NCBI GenBank assembly: GCA_012845835.1
Contig: JABAKD010000030.1
Coordinates: 11,167,715 to 11,231,714, forward strand
Source of the DNA: Undaria pinnatifida
Lineage: Eukaryota > Sar > Phaeophyceae > Laminariales > Alariaceae
Length of the DNA stretch: 64,000 bases
Direction of reading: 5' to 3'
A model generated the notes under the pieces. That model did no database searches, was not told the DNA's origin, and was given only the letters and a program-made list of their open reading frames with translations. The translations under genes and the position numbers were made by a program. The first letter of the stretch is position 1. Every line of letters begins with the position of its first letter. Shown here in pieces: positions 9,481 to 18,773 of the stretch.

Positions 9481-10215
9481 GCGGAAGCGGTGCACTGGGC
9501 TTTTGACGCCCTGAACCACACCGTAACCACTGCAAACCCCGGGAACCGGTCGCCGCACAAAATGTGGTACGGAACTGCCGCACCTGCTTCACCGCACCCG
9601 TTCCTTCGCCCAGCGTACTGTCGCTGGAAACGCCCATCGAAGTCGCACCCCCACGCCGCAAGCTACTTTTACCTCGGGCAGGGCATCGACCACCCAAGTG
9701 ACTCCTTGCGGATGCTCACGCGGGCGAACAAGGTGGTGGAAACAAGGGACGTGACCTGGGAGGCAACGCTTAGTACAGGAGCGCCGTCACCCCCGCTGCC
9801 GGAGATGCCGGAGCACGGAGGGACCGTGGACCTAGAAGAAGCACCTGAGCCGGAACGGACGGATGTCTATGAATCCGCCCCGACGACTCCACTGCCGGTA
9901 CTGGGGAGGGGAATTTCTCACCAACTCCGTGCGGTGTCTCCGATGACGCAAGCTGGCGGCGATTCGCAAGCCGAAAATGAGGAGCTGAACGATTCATCAA
10001 CGGTCAGCAGCGAACCGCCCAAAAGCGACACTTCATCTCGAGATGACGACGATGCGTCCTCTTCTGACGATGGAGCTTCGACCCCGACTGCTATCCGGAC
10101 TGCTGCGCGCCAACTTGGAGCGCATATGTCAGGACCAGGCGATGATAAGAGATTCGGGAGGGAAGTACGAGAGCACAGACCAGAGCGCTCAACCGGGAAG
10201 CGGCAACGGGGCTGA
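9481..10215 (+). pseudogene. Copia integrase C-terminal region and linker
   Basis: The frame resumes with LWAEAVHWAFDALNH and NRSPHKMWYG, the conserved end of Copia integrases. The later stretch around 9745-9765 (VVETRDVTWEA) is the usual marker before the linker to RT. The rest is acidic and Ser-rich. A stop at 10215 separates it from the RT frame, which opens at 10043 in another phase, so one more indel lies in the overlap. Confidence 0.75.
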
Positions 10216-11875
10216 TCGGTATGATCGGACCCTCATATTCCATGCGCTACTGGCGGCGCAAGACACAGGCGGTGAACCTACTCGGTTGCCGGATTGCCTC
10301 CTCAAGGAGGCGGAACCGGAACCGACGTCTTACTCCGCGGCGCGTTCTTCAATCCACTCTGGCGTTTGTGTGGAGTCGATGCAAGCGGAATTTGATGGAT
10401 TGGAGGCCGCTGACACTTTCACTGAGATTTCCGAAGTTCCGGCGGGTGGCAATATTGTGGAATCAAAGTGGCTCTTGAAGTGGAAGGGCGACGAGCATGG
10501 CATGATCGATAGAGCTAAGGCGAGATTGGTAGCTAAGGGCTATAGTCAGGTAGAGGGAGTTGACTACTTTGATACGTTTGCCCCTACTGCATCAACCACG
10601 TCTAACCGCATCGTAGCAGCACTGACATGCAAACGTGACTGGGACTTGAGGCACTTGGACGTTGACCAGGCCTTTATTCAGTCAGAGTTGGATACCGAAA
10701 TTTTCTTCAGATTGCCCCCTGGGTTTGGGCGGTTATCGGGTAAGGTAGTCCGACTCAACAAAGCCCTTCATGGGCTGAAGCAGAGTGGTCGCTCGTGGTA
10801 TAAGCTACTGTCGTCAACCTTGGTTGAGTGTGGTTTTGAGCAGTGCTTGGTAGACCCGTGCGTGTTTCGACTGATGGTGAATGACGAAGTTGCAGCGATG
10901 CTGGTGGTCCACGTGGACGACATCAAGATCGCGGCCACCAAGGAAATCACGGATTCAGCAGTGGCGGATCTCAACAAGAGATTCCCTACGAAACATCTTG
11001 GCGAGGTTACGTGGTACATGGGTAGCGAGTACAAGAGAGGTCGTGAGAAGGCGACCTTGGAGATTTCGCAGACCCAGTTTATTCGAAATGCTGTCGAACG
11101 TTTCGGAATCACAAAAACCAGCCCCATCCCCGCTTCTCCGTCGTTGGACCTCAGACACGTGAGTGATGAGGACCCTGCGGTGGACGCGAGATACCGCGAA
11201 ATGGTGGGGAGTCTGATGTGGATTGCGAATCAGACGAGGCCGGACATCGCGAACGCAATACGGGCGGTTGCGAGGTTTTCTCATTACCCTAAGGAGGTAC
11301 ATGTTAAGGCGGCTAGGAAGATAATAGAGCACCTGAGCGCTACGGCTCACTTAGGTCTGACGTTCAGGAAGGACAATAAACTAGAGGAAGTGCAGTTGGA
11401 TTACGACTTGGAGACGTACGTGGACGCGGACTACGCCCACAAGGCCGACGATAGGCGTTCGGTCTCTGGCGTGGCTGTCTGTTGCGGGGGTACACTTGTG
11501 TCGTGGTTTTCTAGGACGCAGAAATGCGTCACCCTATCAACTACCGAGGCGGAGTACGTAGCCATGGCCGACGGGGTGAAGGAAGCCCTTTACGTGATAG
11601 GAGTGTTGGTTTTCCTGATGCCCAGCCTGGGGTCGCCGTGTATTGGAGTGTTTGAAGACTACAAAGGGGCGATAGACTTGGCCAAAAACCCATTGAGCTC
11701 ATCTAACAGTAAGCACATCGATGTACGGTACCATTGTCTGCGCGAGTTGGTGGGGACGGGAGACTTGTCGGTTAAGTATCTCCGGACGAACGACCAGCAT
11801 GCGGACATTCTCACAAAGGCTATTGGCAAAGAGAGTTTTGAGGAACACCGCGATTTTCTGTTAGAGATACAGTAA
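10043..11875 (+). CDS. Copia reverse transcriptase and RNase H, open frame
   Basis: This 610-codon frame is open to the TAA at 11873-11875. The conserved RT_Ver2 block starts near 10460 (VESKWLLKWK, then RAKARLVAKGYSQ and DYFDTFAPTA). The first catalytic Asp sits in LDVDQAF, and LNKALHGLKQSGRSWY follows. The catalytic pair is in VVHVDDI, equivalent to the YVDD motif. RNase H residues appear in YVDADYAHKADDRRS, STTEAEYVAM and FEDYKGAIDLAKN, and the frame ends in HADILTKAIG, normal for Copia. The first 60 or so codons are of uncertain reading frame. Length and motif content suit a complete RT-RNase H, but it has no intact upstream ORF to be made from. Confidence 0.88.
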   Translation: MTTMRPLLTMELRPRLLSGLLRANLERICQDQAMIRDSGGKYESTDQSAQPGSGNGADRYDRTLIFHALLAAQDTGGEPTRLPDCLLKEAEPEPTSYSAARSSIHSGVCVESMQAEFDGLEAADTFTEISEVPAGGNIVESKWLLKWKGDEHGMIDRAKARLVAKGYSQVEGVDYFDTFAPTASTTSNRIVAALTCKRDWDLRHLDVDQAFIQSELDTEIFFRLPPGFGRLSGKVVRLNKALHGLKQSGRSWYKLLSSTLVECGFEQCLVDPCVFRLMVNDEVAAMLVVHVDDIKIAATKEITDSAVADLNKRFPTKHLGEVTWYMGSEYKRGREKATLEISQTQFIRNAVERFGITKTSPIPASPSLDLRHVSDEDPAVDARYREMVGSLMWIANQTRPDIANAIRAVARFSHYPKEVHVKAARKIIEHLSATAHLGLTFRKDNKLEEVQLDYDLETYVDADYAHKADDRRSVSGVAVCCGGTLVSWFSRTQKCVTLSTTEAEYVAMADGVKEALYVIGVLVFLMPSLGSPCIGVFEDYKGAIDLAKNPLSSSNSKHIDVRYHCLRELVGTGDLSVKYLRTNDQHADILTKAIGKESFEEHRDFLLEIQ

Positions 11876-11940
11876 TTTGTTATTTGTGGATGGTGTTTGA
11901 TTTTATCGAGGCTTGTTAGTTGATCCAGCGCCAGGGAGGG

Positions 11941-12309
11941 TGTTCGATGTAGCTTGTCTCAACGAACAGCCTAGCAATAAGTTACGGTTACATACGTTGT
12001 GTCACGGAGGTAAGTCACAGGGATCGTCTCGTGGTATCACCCACGAGCAGTCCCACGGGTATGTACGAGTAGGCACTATGCGAGGAGGTTTAGGTATTTG
12101 ACTACGAGTGGTTGTTCATGGGCTGTGGAGAGTTGACCCACATGACCCACTCCACCTTTCCCCCTGCATTCGTCTACCCCTTTCCGGGCCGACATAATAA
12201 AGACATCTTAAACTATCTTTTACACACTGCGTGTTGCAGTGCCTCGCTCACAGCCTAGTGTGGCTGTTGGGAGCTTATCCATCCATCGCATATCAGCGCT
12301 AATTGAACA
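11941..12309 (+). repeat. Right LTR of the Copia element
   Basis: 369 bp, identical in length to the left LTR, with about ten substitutions by eye. It follows a purine tract and is itself followed by the second GCCTG target copy. Confidence 0.93.
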
Positions 12310-12452
12310 GCCTGTCATAGTCAGCCTTGTACAGGCTCCACGTCATGCAACCGTAAAGCAGTGTCTCAATCACCTCAGCTTTAAGCAACCGCACCTTCAA
12401 CCGTAAGCGCACACCCGGGCGATCATAGATTTCATCTTGTACCTCTAAAGAC
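12310..12452 (-). pseudogene. LINE fragment upstream of the Copia insertion
   Basis: The minus strand reads RLRLKVRLLKAEVIETLLYG and then CMTWSLYKADYDR, a standard LINE block located after the reverse transcriptase domain. It joins in frame with the sequence left of the Copia element once the insertion and one target duplicate are removed. The fragment fades at about 12452, where homology to LINE coding sequence is no longer visible. Confidence 0.65.
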
Positions 12453-13185
12453 GCCGCGTTATTTCAATATAATATGTGTGTACGAGTACTTCTTGTTACC
12501 TGGTACCCTGAGCTCGAGTCTTGCATATATAATATACTTTGATTTGGATATCTGGCTTGTATTTAATAGGAAATATGCGCGGTTGTGGCGAGAGACAAAA
12601 AATATATGTATATATATATCATACTTACACCAAACTTTAAAATACGTTCTATAGAAGAGTCGTGGTACCGGAAGGTGAGAGGGAAGGGACGCAGAGGTAT
12701 CAGCTTCGCTTGGAGACAGCACCGGTTCATCTTTGTCGATTTGTTATTATTATTGGCGTTGAGCTATGGGAAGCTCGAGAAGACAGGAAAGGAGGAGAAG
12801 GAGTGAGAGCATGGGGGTGGGGTGAGGCTCACAGAGTTCCTTTCCCCCCCCCAGCGTTGCTGCTGTGCTCTCTTCTGGACCTTTATCTATGGAACGTACA
12901 AGGAACGTTCTCGTAGATGTACTATATTCCCATGAGCGCTTAACGCGCTTACTTCTACCAATCTTGTCCAGAGGAGGAACGTTCCATTACCGAGAACGCT
13001 CTTGTGGTATAAGCTAGCTAGATTCTACGGGTTGTCCGCTCCACCCAGAATAGTCCGTTTAAGATAATTCTTCTTGTGGCCAATAGACCAGGGCTCTGCG
13101 GACTATCTTACCGAATCTATTGCCAGCTATACTGACACTCTATTACAGTCCCCGGCGATTTAGACGTTACGTACAGCTGCTATAC
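12453..13185. other. Non-coding stretch, nothing recognised
   Basis: AT-rich at first (TATATATA near 12600), then mixed sequence. The reading frames at 12585 and 12662 are short and resemble nothing known. Confidence 0.4.
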
Positions 13186-13375
13186 ACAGTTTTTTTTTTT
13201 TTTTTTCTCACACATTTACTTTCCAGCTTCTGGACAAGCCGTGGTCACAGGTGTCGTCTTTTGTCCCCCCCGGTTGTTGCCTTTAGTTTTTATCGCGCGC
13301 ATAGGGTTCAGCAATCCCACTGCTCGTCGATTTTTCATAGTGTTGCTCATTCATGCTCTCGCGCTTCCCGCAAGT
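13186..13375 (+). repeat. Dispersed repeat D1 with leading T run
   Basis: After a T run come TTTCCAGCTTCTGGACAAGC, CGTGGTCACAGGTGTCG and GGTTCAGCAATCCCACTGCT. The same order is at 52420-52575 and, inverted, at 33360-33535 with an A run. The homopolymer at one end suggests retroposition. Confidence 0.75.
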
Positions 13376-13407
13376 AAAAAATTAAACGTCTTCTTCTTTT
13401 TCAACGT

Positions 13408-13690
13408 GTTGTAATGGAGTGCCCTCTGTCACGGAACGCCGAGTGGGGGATGCGTGGTTGGTCGGTGTTGGGAAGCGTGCCCCTCGTCGGTTCCGGTGTC
13501 TTTATTGGCTCTCCATTGATAGGCTCGCTGGATAGGCTCGAAGCTTATTACTCATCATTTCCCTACATAGAATGCTAAAAGACATACATAACAGGGCTAG
13601 ACGGTAGGTAGGGCAGGGTACAGTGCAGGGGTATTGCAGGGTAGTGCGATGAGGGCGGGCGTCCTGCTTGCCCCATTATCGCAGAGATAC
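13408..13690 (+). repeat. Dispersed repeat, direct mate of 4555-4835
   Basis: It shows the same ordered blocks as the copy at 4555 (GTGCCCTCTGTCACGG to GGGCGGGCGTCCTGC). It follows directly on D1 here but not at the other site. Confidence 0.8.
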
Positions 13691-13773
13691 ACGATATTAT
13701 GTTTTTTCAACCATTTGACCCCAATGACATCATTAGGGGGCATTAATCGGTACATTTCCTACCTGATACGAGT

Positions 13774-14030
13774 ATGGGTTAGGGTTAGGGTTAGGTTTAG
13801 GATGGGTTAGGGTTAGGGTTAGGGTTAGGATGGGTTAGGGTTAGGATGGGTTAGGGTTAGGGTTAGGGTTAGGATGGGTTAGGGTTGGGTTAGGGTTAGG
13901 TAAGGGTTAGGGTTAGGGTTAGGGTTAGGAGTTAGGGTTAGGTTTAGGGTTAGGATGGGTTAGGGTTGGGTTAGGGTTAGGTAAGGGTTAGGGTTAGGGT
14001 TAGGGTTAGGGTTAGGGTTAGGGTTAGGGT
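13774..14030 (+). repeat. Interstitial telomeric repeat, TTAGGG with variants
   Basis: About 255 bp of TTAGGG units with interspersed variants GATGGG, TTTAGG and TTGGG. A higher-order pattern (GGATGGGTTAGGG blocks) appears twice, so internal duplication has occurred. The units all run the same way. TTAGGG is the telomere motif of brown algae and other lineages. The degeneracy and the flanking unique DNA argue for an internal relic and against a chromosome end. Confidence 0.9.
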
Positions 14031-14384
14031 CAGTTCCATCCATTGTGAAAAACACAACATTGTAGGACACCCCATCATCGTCACCTACATTATGGCCCAT
14101 CTATGATGGCCTTGACGTGAATGTGACATCTACTGTGGTCACGTGGTTTCACCTCAACCATGACATGGTTTCACGTTGAATCTATAAACTATCCTTCTAC
14201 GGAGGGCACTCCATTGCAAAATTTAGGCCACCCTGACTGAATAGTCGTAGATGCAGATCACCTGGCAATCAAAGGTATTAAACCCTCTTATATATGACAT
14301 GGCATGTGGCGTGTATCAGCTCTTAGCTGGTGTGCGCTCGTAGGCTCGCTTTCGGATGACCCGATGAAGACACAGCCCATATTA

Positions 14385-15000
14385 CAAAAATAAAAATACA
14401 CTCCAGCTGTGAGATCAAGGGTTTTGTCGAAACTCATCTTTGCAAGCTGTGTGTGATACTCCGATCGTGCGCATTACGGGTTGTGTGTCCTCATTAAGGA
14501 TATAGGTCGGCGACTCCCCTTGCAACTACAGTGTAGCTATCCGGGTCAACAGGGTGATGTTAGTCAGTCTGTGCGCGGAAACTATAACAAAACCCGTTTT
14601 TGAGGGGGACAAATTCGGACAGGTGTGGAAGGAATTGCATCAGTTTATCAAGTGAATCCTGTAAGTCGAATAACCGGTGAGGGGAGGGCGGGATTTTTAA
14701 GGACGTGGGGGCCTGAGTTTGATCAAGAGGTGGGGGGGACGGGCGGGGCAGCTCAATCTGTGCGTGGAAACTATAAATTCTAGCCTGTAAGTCGTACAAC
14801 CAGTGAGGGGAGGGCGGAACGTTCGAGGGGGTGGGGGTGGGGGCGGGGGTGGGGGTGGGAAGGGGCGGGGGCAGAAAGGGTTTTTTAGCCAACATCTTTT
14901 GGTCGCATAGATGTAGGGGTTTGCTATACGCGTGGTGCTAGGTCTAGGCGATGGTGCGGGTGGTGGGGAAAGAGGGGGGGAGGGAGGGGGGGGGGGGGAT
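14385..15000 (+). repeat. Module X, inverted-orientation fragment
   Basis: It starts AAAATACACTCCAGCTGTGA, then GCAAGCTGTGTGTGATACTC, GGGTCAACAGGGTGATG and CGAATAACCGGTGAGGGG, the same order as 50465-51000. It ends in long G runs. Confidence 0.75.
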
Positions 15001-15534
15001 GAATGAAAGCCAGCCTATATATATGAGTTGAGGAAAACGAAGGCCACGGTTAGGCAAACCTGTACGAGCAGAGAGCTCCATTAGAGAAGTGTTGTTCGGC
15101 GACCCCAGGCCGATATATATTCTGATTGGTGAATAATTTGCTCAGCAGATGAGAGCTGATGGTGAGCAAAGAGGAGTGGGCACATGCGGGCGATGCGCCT
15201 GTGCGTCGCTCGTAGCTCAAAGACAAGAACCCTCAAAAATCCGTGCAAACAAAAATAATAGGACCCTTGAAATGGACCCTCGACCAACGGTGGTATTAAC
15301 CCATATAATTCGAGGGTACGAATAAAAAACAAACAACAAGCTATGACTCCAAGAGGCAAAAGATCCCAATACGAGATCCTACAGAGCCTTGTTGTTTAAC
15401 AACTCGTATCTCAGGGTATGTGATCGCATGACCCTACGTAGCCTATCCTCTTACTTCAGCAACAACAGTTAACTCGTATCTTAAATATCTTGCCACCGCT
15501 TCCAAGAGGGACACCGAAGACTGTCATATCCCTC
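15001..15534. other. Unassigned stretch
   Basis: No repeat shared within the window and no convincing reading frame. GT- and CA-containing mixed sequence leads into the ORF at 15535. Confidence 0.35.
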
Positions 15535-16146
15535 TCAACGTCTACCAGTACGTACTACATGTTCTTCTGATGAGGATGCTCCTCCAGCTCCCGTCGATGA
15601 CGCTCCGGCTGTTGTCGATGACTTTTCCTCTTCCAAAAGGTTGTTCTCGTAGTAGTGTAGCATGACCTGGACTAGCGCACAAAAGCGCTCCGTCTGAGTA
15701 ACAATGGTTTTCTCGGGCGTGATGTCCGGGATTTGCGCATATTGGTGCTCAGTCTCCGTGACAGTAGCATCTTCAGGCGTGTTGTTTCCGCCTGTTGATG
15801 TGCACTCATTTTGGGTGGCATGATTCTGTCCATACCGCGCGGACACCCTCTTCAGTTGGGGCGTTACCGTCGTGGTGTGCTCCATGGCTATGCTGGAGTT
15901 GGTGCAGAATTCTTGGGTCTCTGTGAAGGTGCAATCGCCTCGATTGGCGTCGTTGCTTGTCTGTGGTGCAGGAATTACAGCAGACGTTGATGACGTATCG
16001 GCCGTGCCGCCCAGGGTGGGAAGGAATACGTCGTAAGAGCATACGCCTTTGTCCTCTGGGTGTTGGGTGAGCGGAACCGAAGTCCTGCTGTCGAACTGCA
16101 AGTGGGGGTTCCCCGTCTCGAGGACAGTGCTTACCCCTGATTGCAT
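15535..16146 (-). CDS. Hypothetical Thr/Ser/Glu-rich protein, 203 residues
   Basis: An ATG at 16146 opens 203 codons to the stop at 15535. The composition is soluble and disordered, rich in Thr, Ser, Glu and Asn, with no signal peptide or membrane segment. Two related phrases recur, DATVTETEHQYAQIPDI and EKTIVTQTERFCALVQV, which suggests an old internal repeat. The last 40 residues are acidic and Ser/Gly-rich (LLEEEKSSTTAGASSTGAGG). The start lies 25 bp from a foldback palindrome, and a Copia-like relic begins on the far side, so this may be element-associated cargo and not a host gene. I do not recognise a family. A GGTAAG just inside the ATG (16138-16133) could be a splice donor, which would change the model. 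Confidence 0.35.
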   Translation of the reverse strand: MQSGVSTVLETGNPHLQFDSRTSVPLTQHPEDKGVCSYDVFLPTLGGTADTSSTSAVIPAPQTSNDANRGDCTFTETQEFCTNSSIAMEHTTTVTPQLKRVSARYGQNHATQNECTSTGGNNTPEDATVTETEHQYAQIPDITPEKTIVTQTERFCALVQVMLHYYENNLLEEEKSSTTAGASSTGAGGASSSEEHVVRTGRR

Positions 16147-16170
16147 TGCTTTGATGGAGGAGAAGACGCT

Positions 16171-16250
16171 GTTGGTTATATAGCACTACCCACTGGCCCA
16201 CACGTAGTCACGTGACTCCGTGGTTCAGTGGATAGTGCTATATAACCAAC
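16171..16250. repeat. 80-bp near-perfect palindrome (foldback element)
   Basis: The outer arms are perfect over 18 bp: 16171-16188 (GTTGGTTATATAGCACTA) and 16233-16250. Pairing continues through CCACTG/CAGTGG and CCAC/GTGG to the centre AGTCACGTGACT. The right arm contains TGGTTCAGTGGATAGTG, close to a tRNA A-box. A diverged copy lies at 16483-16556. Confidence 0.85.
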
Positions 16251-16445
16251 CAAATGAATGTTTGGGAGTCCGCCAATTGACTCTCACCGACTTCGTCACA
16301 GGGATCTCCGGGGCTCTCTCCCCTCGCCACGCACTACCGTAGTACTCAGGAGCAAACTATCATAACCATTCACGTCTCCAGCGCGCATGCTCGCAAATAC
16401 GTTATTTCCTTTATGCTTTTCCCGGAAAAATGCGGAAATATATGA

Positions 16446-16482
16446 AGTCGTCGGGACTCGAACCCGCGACATATCTTTCGTT
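16446..16482 (-). other. tRNA-like T-arm
   Basis: The minus strand reads GTCGCGGGTTCGAGTCCCGA with a B-box GGTTCGAGTCC and a T-stem. It adjoins the second palindrome, whose arms carry an A-box-like block. A complete cloverleaf could not be built. Confidence 0.45.
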
Positions 16483-16556
16483 GGTTATATATAATAAGCC
16501 ACACTGGCCCACGTAGTCACGTGAATCCGTAGGCCAGTGGGTAGTGTTATAAACCC
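16483..16556. repeat. Second foldback palindrome, imperfect
   Basis: CACTGGCCCACGTAGTCACG is followed by GTGAATCCGTAGGCCAGTG, mirroring the copy at 16171. The outer arms GGTTATA and TATAAACC are degenerate. Together the two palindromes bracket about 230 bp. Confidence 0.7.
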
Positions 16557-16577
16557 TATGGCCATGCCGGCCATGCT

Positions 16578-16850
16578 ATGTTCACCGACGGCGGCGATGG
16601 TGGCCACAGAAAAGGGGCCGGCGGCGGTGCCCACGGGAAAAGTGGAGGCCGCGGCAAAGGAAAAGGTGGACGTCGGAGACGGCAAGGACGCGGCGGTAAA
16701 GGCACCAACGAGGACGGTGGTGGCTCGGCCGCGGCTGCCGGCGGTGATGGCAGAAGCGCCAAAGCCGCCGGTGGTGGTACCTCCGAGGTGAGATGCCACA
16801 GGTGTGGCAAGAAGGGCGATTGGAGGATCGACTGCGCGGAGGAGCTATGA
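16578..16850 (+). pseudogene. gag C-terminal region with an altered zinc knuckle
   Basis: A 90-codon frame, Gly/Lys/Arg-rich (GKSGGRGKGKGGRRRRQGRG), ends in CHRCGKKGDWRIDC. The canonical knuckle is CX2CX4HX4C; here the His position is Asp, so zinc binding is probably lost. The basic Gly-rich stretch suits nucleic acid binding by a nucleocapsid. Confidence 0.6.
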
Positions 16851-17043
16851 AGCAGATGCCACGCACTGAGGCACACTGCTGATGTCTGCCCCATGTCAAA
16901 AGAGGAAGCTGTGCTGGCGGCGTCGGACGACGATGATGATAATTATTCGGTCTAGGCTTCAGCTTTCAAGGCCGGAGAGACAGGCGGGTGCAGTAATGTT
17001 TCGGGCGGAAAGGGGGAAGGGGAGTCGGCTTGGCAGGTAGGGA

Positions 17044-17612
17044 ATGAGGCCTGGCTTTGCGATAGTGGAGCGTCTACTCACATGACGCCTTCCGCAGATG
17101 GCATGATCAACTACAGAGAGTGCAATTTGAAACTGCGCATTGCTGACGGCTCAACCCGCGCGATCGAAGGATATAGCGATATTAACTTCGTCTTTCGATC
17201 CGGAAACGGTCTCGTACAAGTAACGCTGACGAATGTTGCGCACGTGCCAGACCTCCGACACCATCTCTTTTCCCTACCCACTCTCGTGAAGAACGGTCAC
17301 ACTTTTGAAGGGCGTCCCACAGAGGTTGTAGAGAAGCTCAAGTCAGAGCGTTCGATCGTGTTTCCATTGACCGGCAACCTGTACAGCCTTTACGGCTACC
17401 GGGTCGACTGCAGCACCAGGGGAGATGCCTGTGCTGTACTCGCCCCGGGAAAACTGCAAAACAAGCCCGTTGTCAACATAAACGACTACCACTGCGCGGC
17501 CGGACACTCCCACAAGGCACTGCTCCGCAAGACCGCGGAGCAGCAAGGGATCGTCCTCGAGGGAAAGCCGCGGGAGTGCAAAGAGTGCTCCATGGCGAAG
17601 TGTCTTCGCTGA
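17044..17612 (+). pseudogene. Copia-type protease and pre-integrase zinc region
   Basis: The frame shows EAWLCDSGASTHMTPSADGM, the DSGA catalytic motif of Copia proteases. Next come the block NVAHVPDLRHHLFSLPTL and the pre-integrase site DYHCAAGHSHKALL ... CKECSMAKC, with the H-H-C-C residues present. A TGA follows at 17610-17612. Both blocks match the Copia element at 6618 in type but are clearly diverged from it. Confidence 0.8.
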
Positions 17613-18710
17613 GGTATCAAGCAGTTCATACACACTCGAGCAGATTAGAAGCTAGGGAGGGTTTTTGTGCATTTGAGTGGGCCTAAGGTGGTAAAGGCGC
17701 TCACGGGGCATGCGTTATACTCTGATCGTGCGCAACAACTTTTCACCGTATACGTGGGTGTACTTTATGTGCTACAAATTGGACGCCGCGGAAACTTTCA
17801 AGCACTTCCTCTTGGATACTCGTGCAGATGGCGTCCCGTCGCAGGTAGTGACCGTCTGATCCGATGGGGGCGGTGAATTTTGCGGGGGGAAGTTTGGCGA
17901 CCTGTGTAGATTGCGATGCATTAAGCAGGATTTCACCACGACCGACAGCCCCCAGTTCGATGGGGTAGCCGAGCGCGCTCTAGGTTTGATTGAGACGGCC
18001 GGCCACAATGGCGGGTCGAATCCAGGCTCGTGAGCTTTTCCCCGGAGCGCAATTACCGGCAACTGAATCGTTGTGGACTGAAGCGACGCACTGGGCGTGC
18101 GATGCTTTGAACAGCACGGCAACGTCCGCTAACCCCGCAAACAAGTCACCGTACGAGATGTGGCACGGTAAAACCCCCCCCGGCAGTGCTTTTACCTTTC
18201 CTCAAGCCTGGCTACTGCAAGGTGAAGAGGGAAAACAGGCCCCAAGCGAAAGCACAGGAGTGTGTTCACCTGGGCCCTGCGCCTAGCCACCCCCGAGACG
18301 CCGTACGAGTGCTGACCAAACACCGTACTCTGCTTATCACGCGTCATGTCACCTGGCAACGCGTGTCGCCTGCACCCCCTGTACCTGCCCAGATGCATGA
18401 CTCCCTGTACCAGGAGGAGGGGGGGTCCAAGGTCGACGACGAGAGCACGTCAGATCGAGGTGGGGGGAGGGTGATGGACGAGCAGGACGAGGGTCTGGCT
18501 CGCCTGACCGACCTCGACGTGACGTTGGGGTTTGATCTGCACGTGTTCTTGCGTGCGCGCTCACAGGAGACACCTGCTGCCGGCGATGCCGGCGATCTGC
18601 ACGCGTGCTTGCAGGAGCGTTCACAGGTGGTCGCCGACGCCCCACTTTTGCGCATCCCGCTGGGTGCCTTGCAACACCCCATCAAGGCTGTGGGTCCCCA
18701 CCCTGGTTAG
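17613..18710 (+). pseudogene. Copia-type integrase debris and linker
   Basis: Short frames carry remnants of the rve core: LGRVFVHLSGPKV, where the first catalytic Asp is replaced by His, a broken SDG region near 17857, and GVAERALGLIE, which keeps the Glu. Then come WTEATHWACDALN, NKSPYEMWHG and LLITRHVTWQR, the integrase tail. The piece ends in an acidic and Ser/Pro-rich linker with a stop at 18710. A 20-residue phrase (DLHVFLRARSQETPAAGDAG, then DLHACLQERSQ) shows an internal duplication. Confidence 0.65.
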
Positions 18711-18773
18711 ACTTCGGACAGACAGGTCTCTGCGGTCGCGAGCCCGACGGACGCGGAGGGGATAGCTCCCACC

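Larger units (their letters stand above)
6618..12309 (+). mobile_element. Copia-type LTR retrotransposon, full length, degenerate
   Basis: Two 369-bp LTRs (6618-6986 and 11941-12309) flank a gag-protease-integrase-RT-RNase H order typical of Ty1/Copia. The LTRs begin TGTTC and end GAACA, and the element is bounded by the 5-bp target duplication GCCTG (6613-6617 and 12310-12314). By eye the LTRs differ at about ten positions, near 97 % identity, so the insertion is not recent. A purine-rich stretch (GCCAGGGAGGG) precedes the right LTR as expected of a polypurine tract. I could not identify the primer-binding tRNA from the bases after 6986. At least five frame breaks interrupt gag, protease and integrase, while the RT-RNase H frame is open. 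The target was a LINE. Confidence 0.92.
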
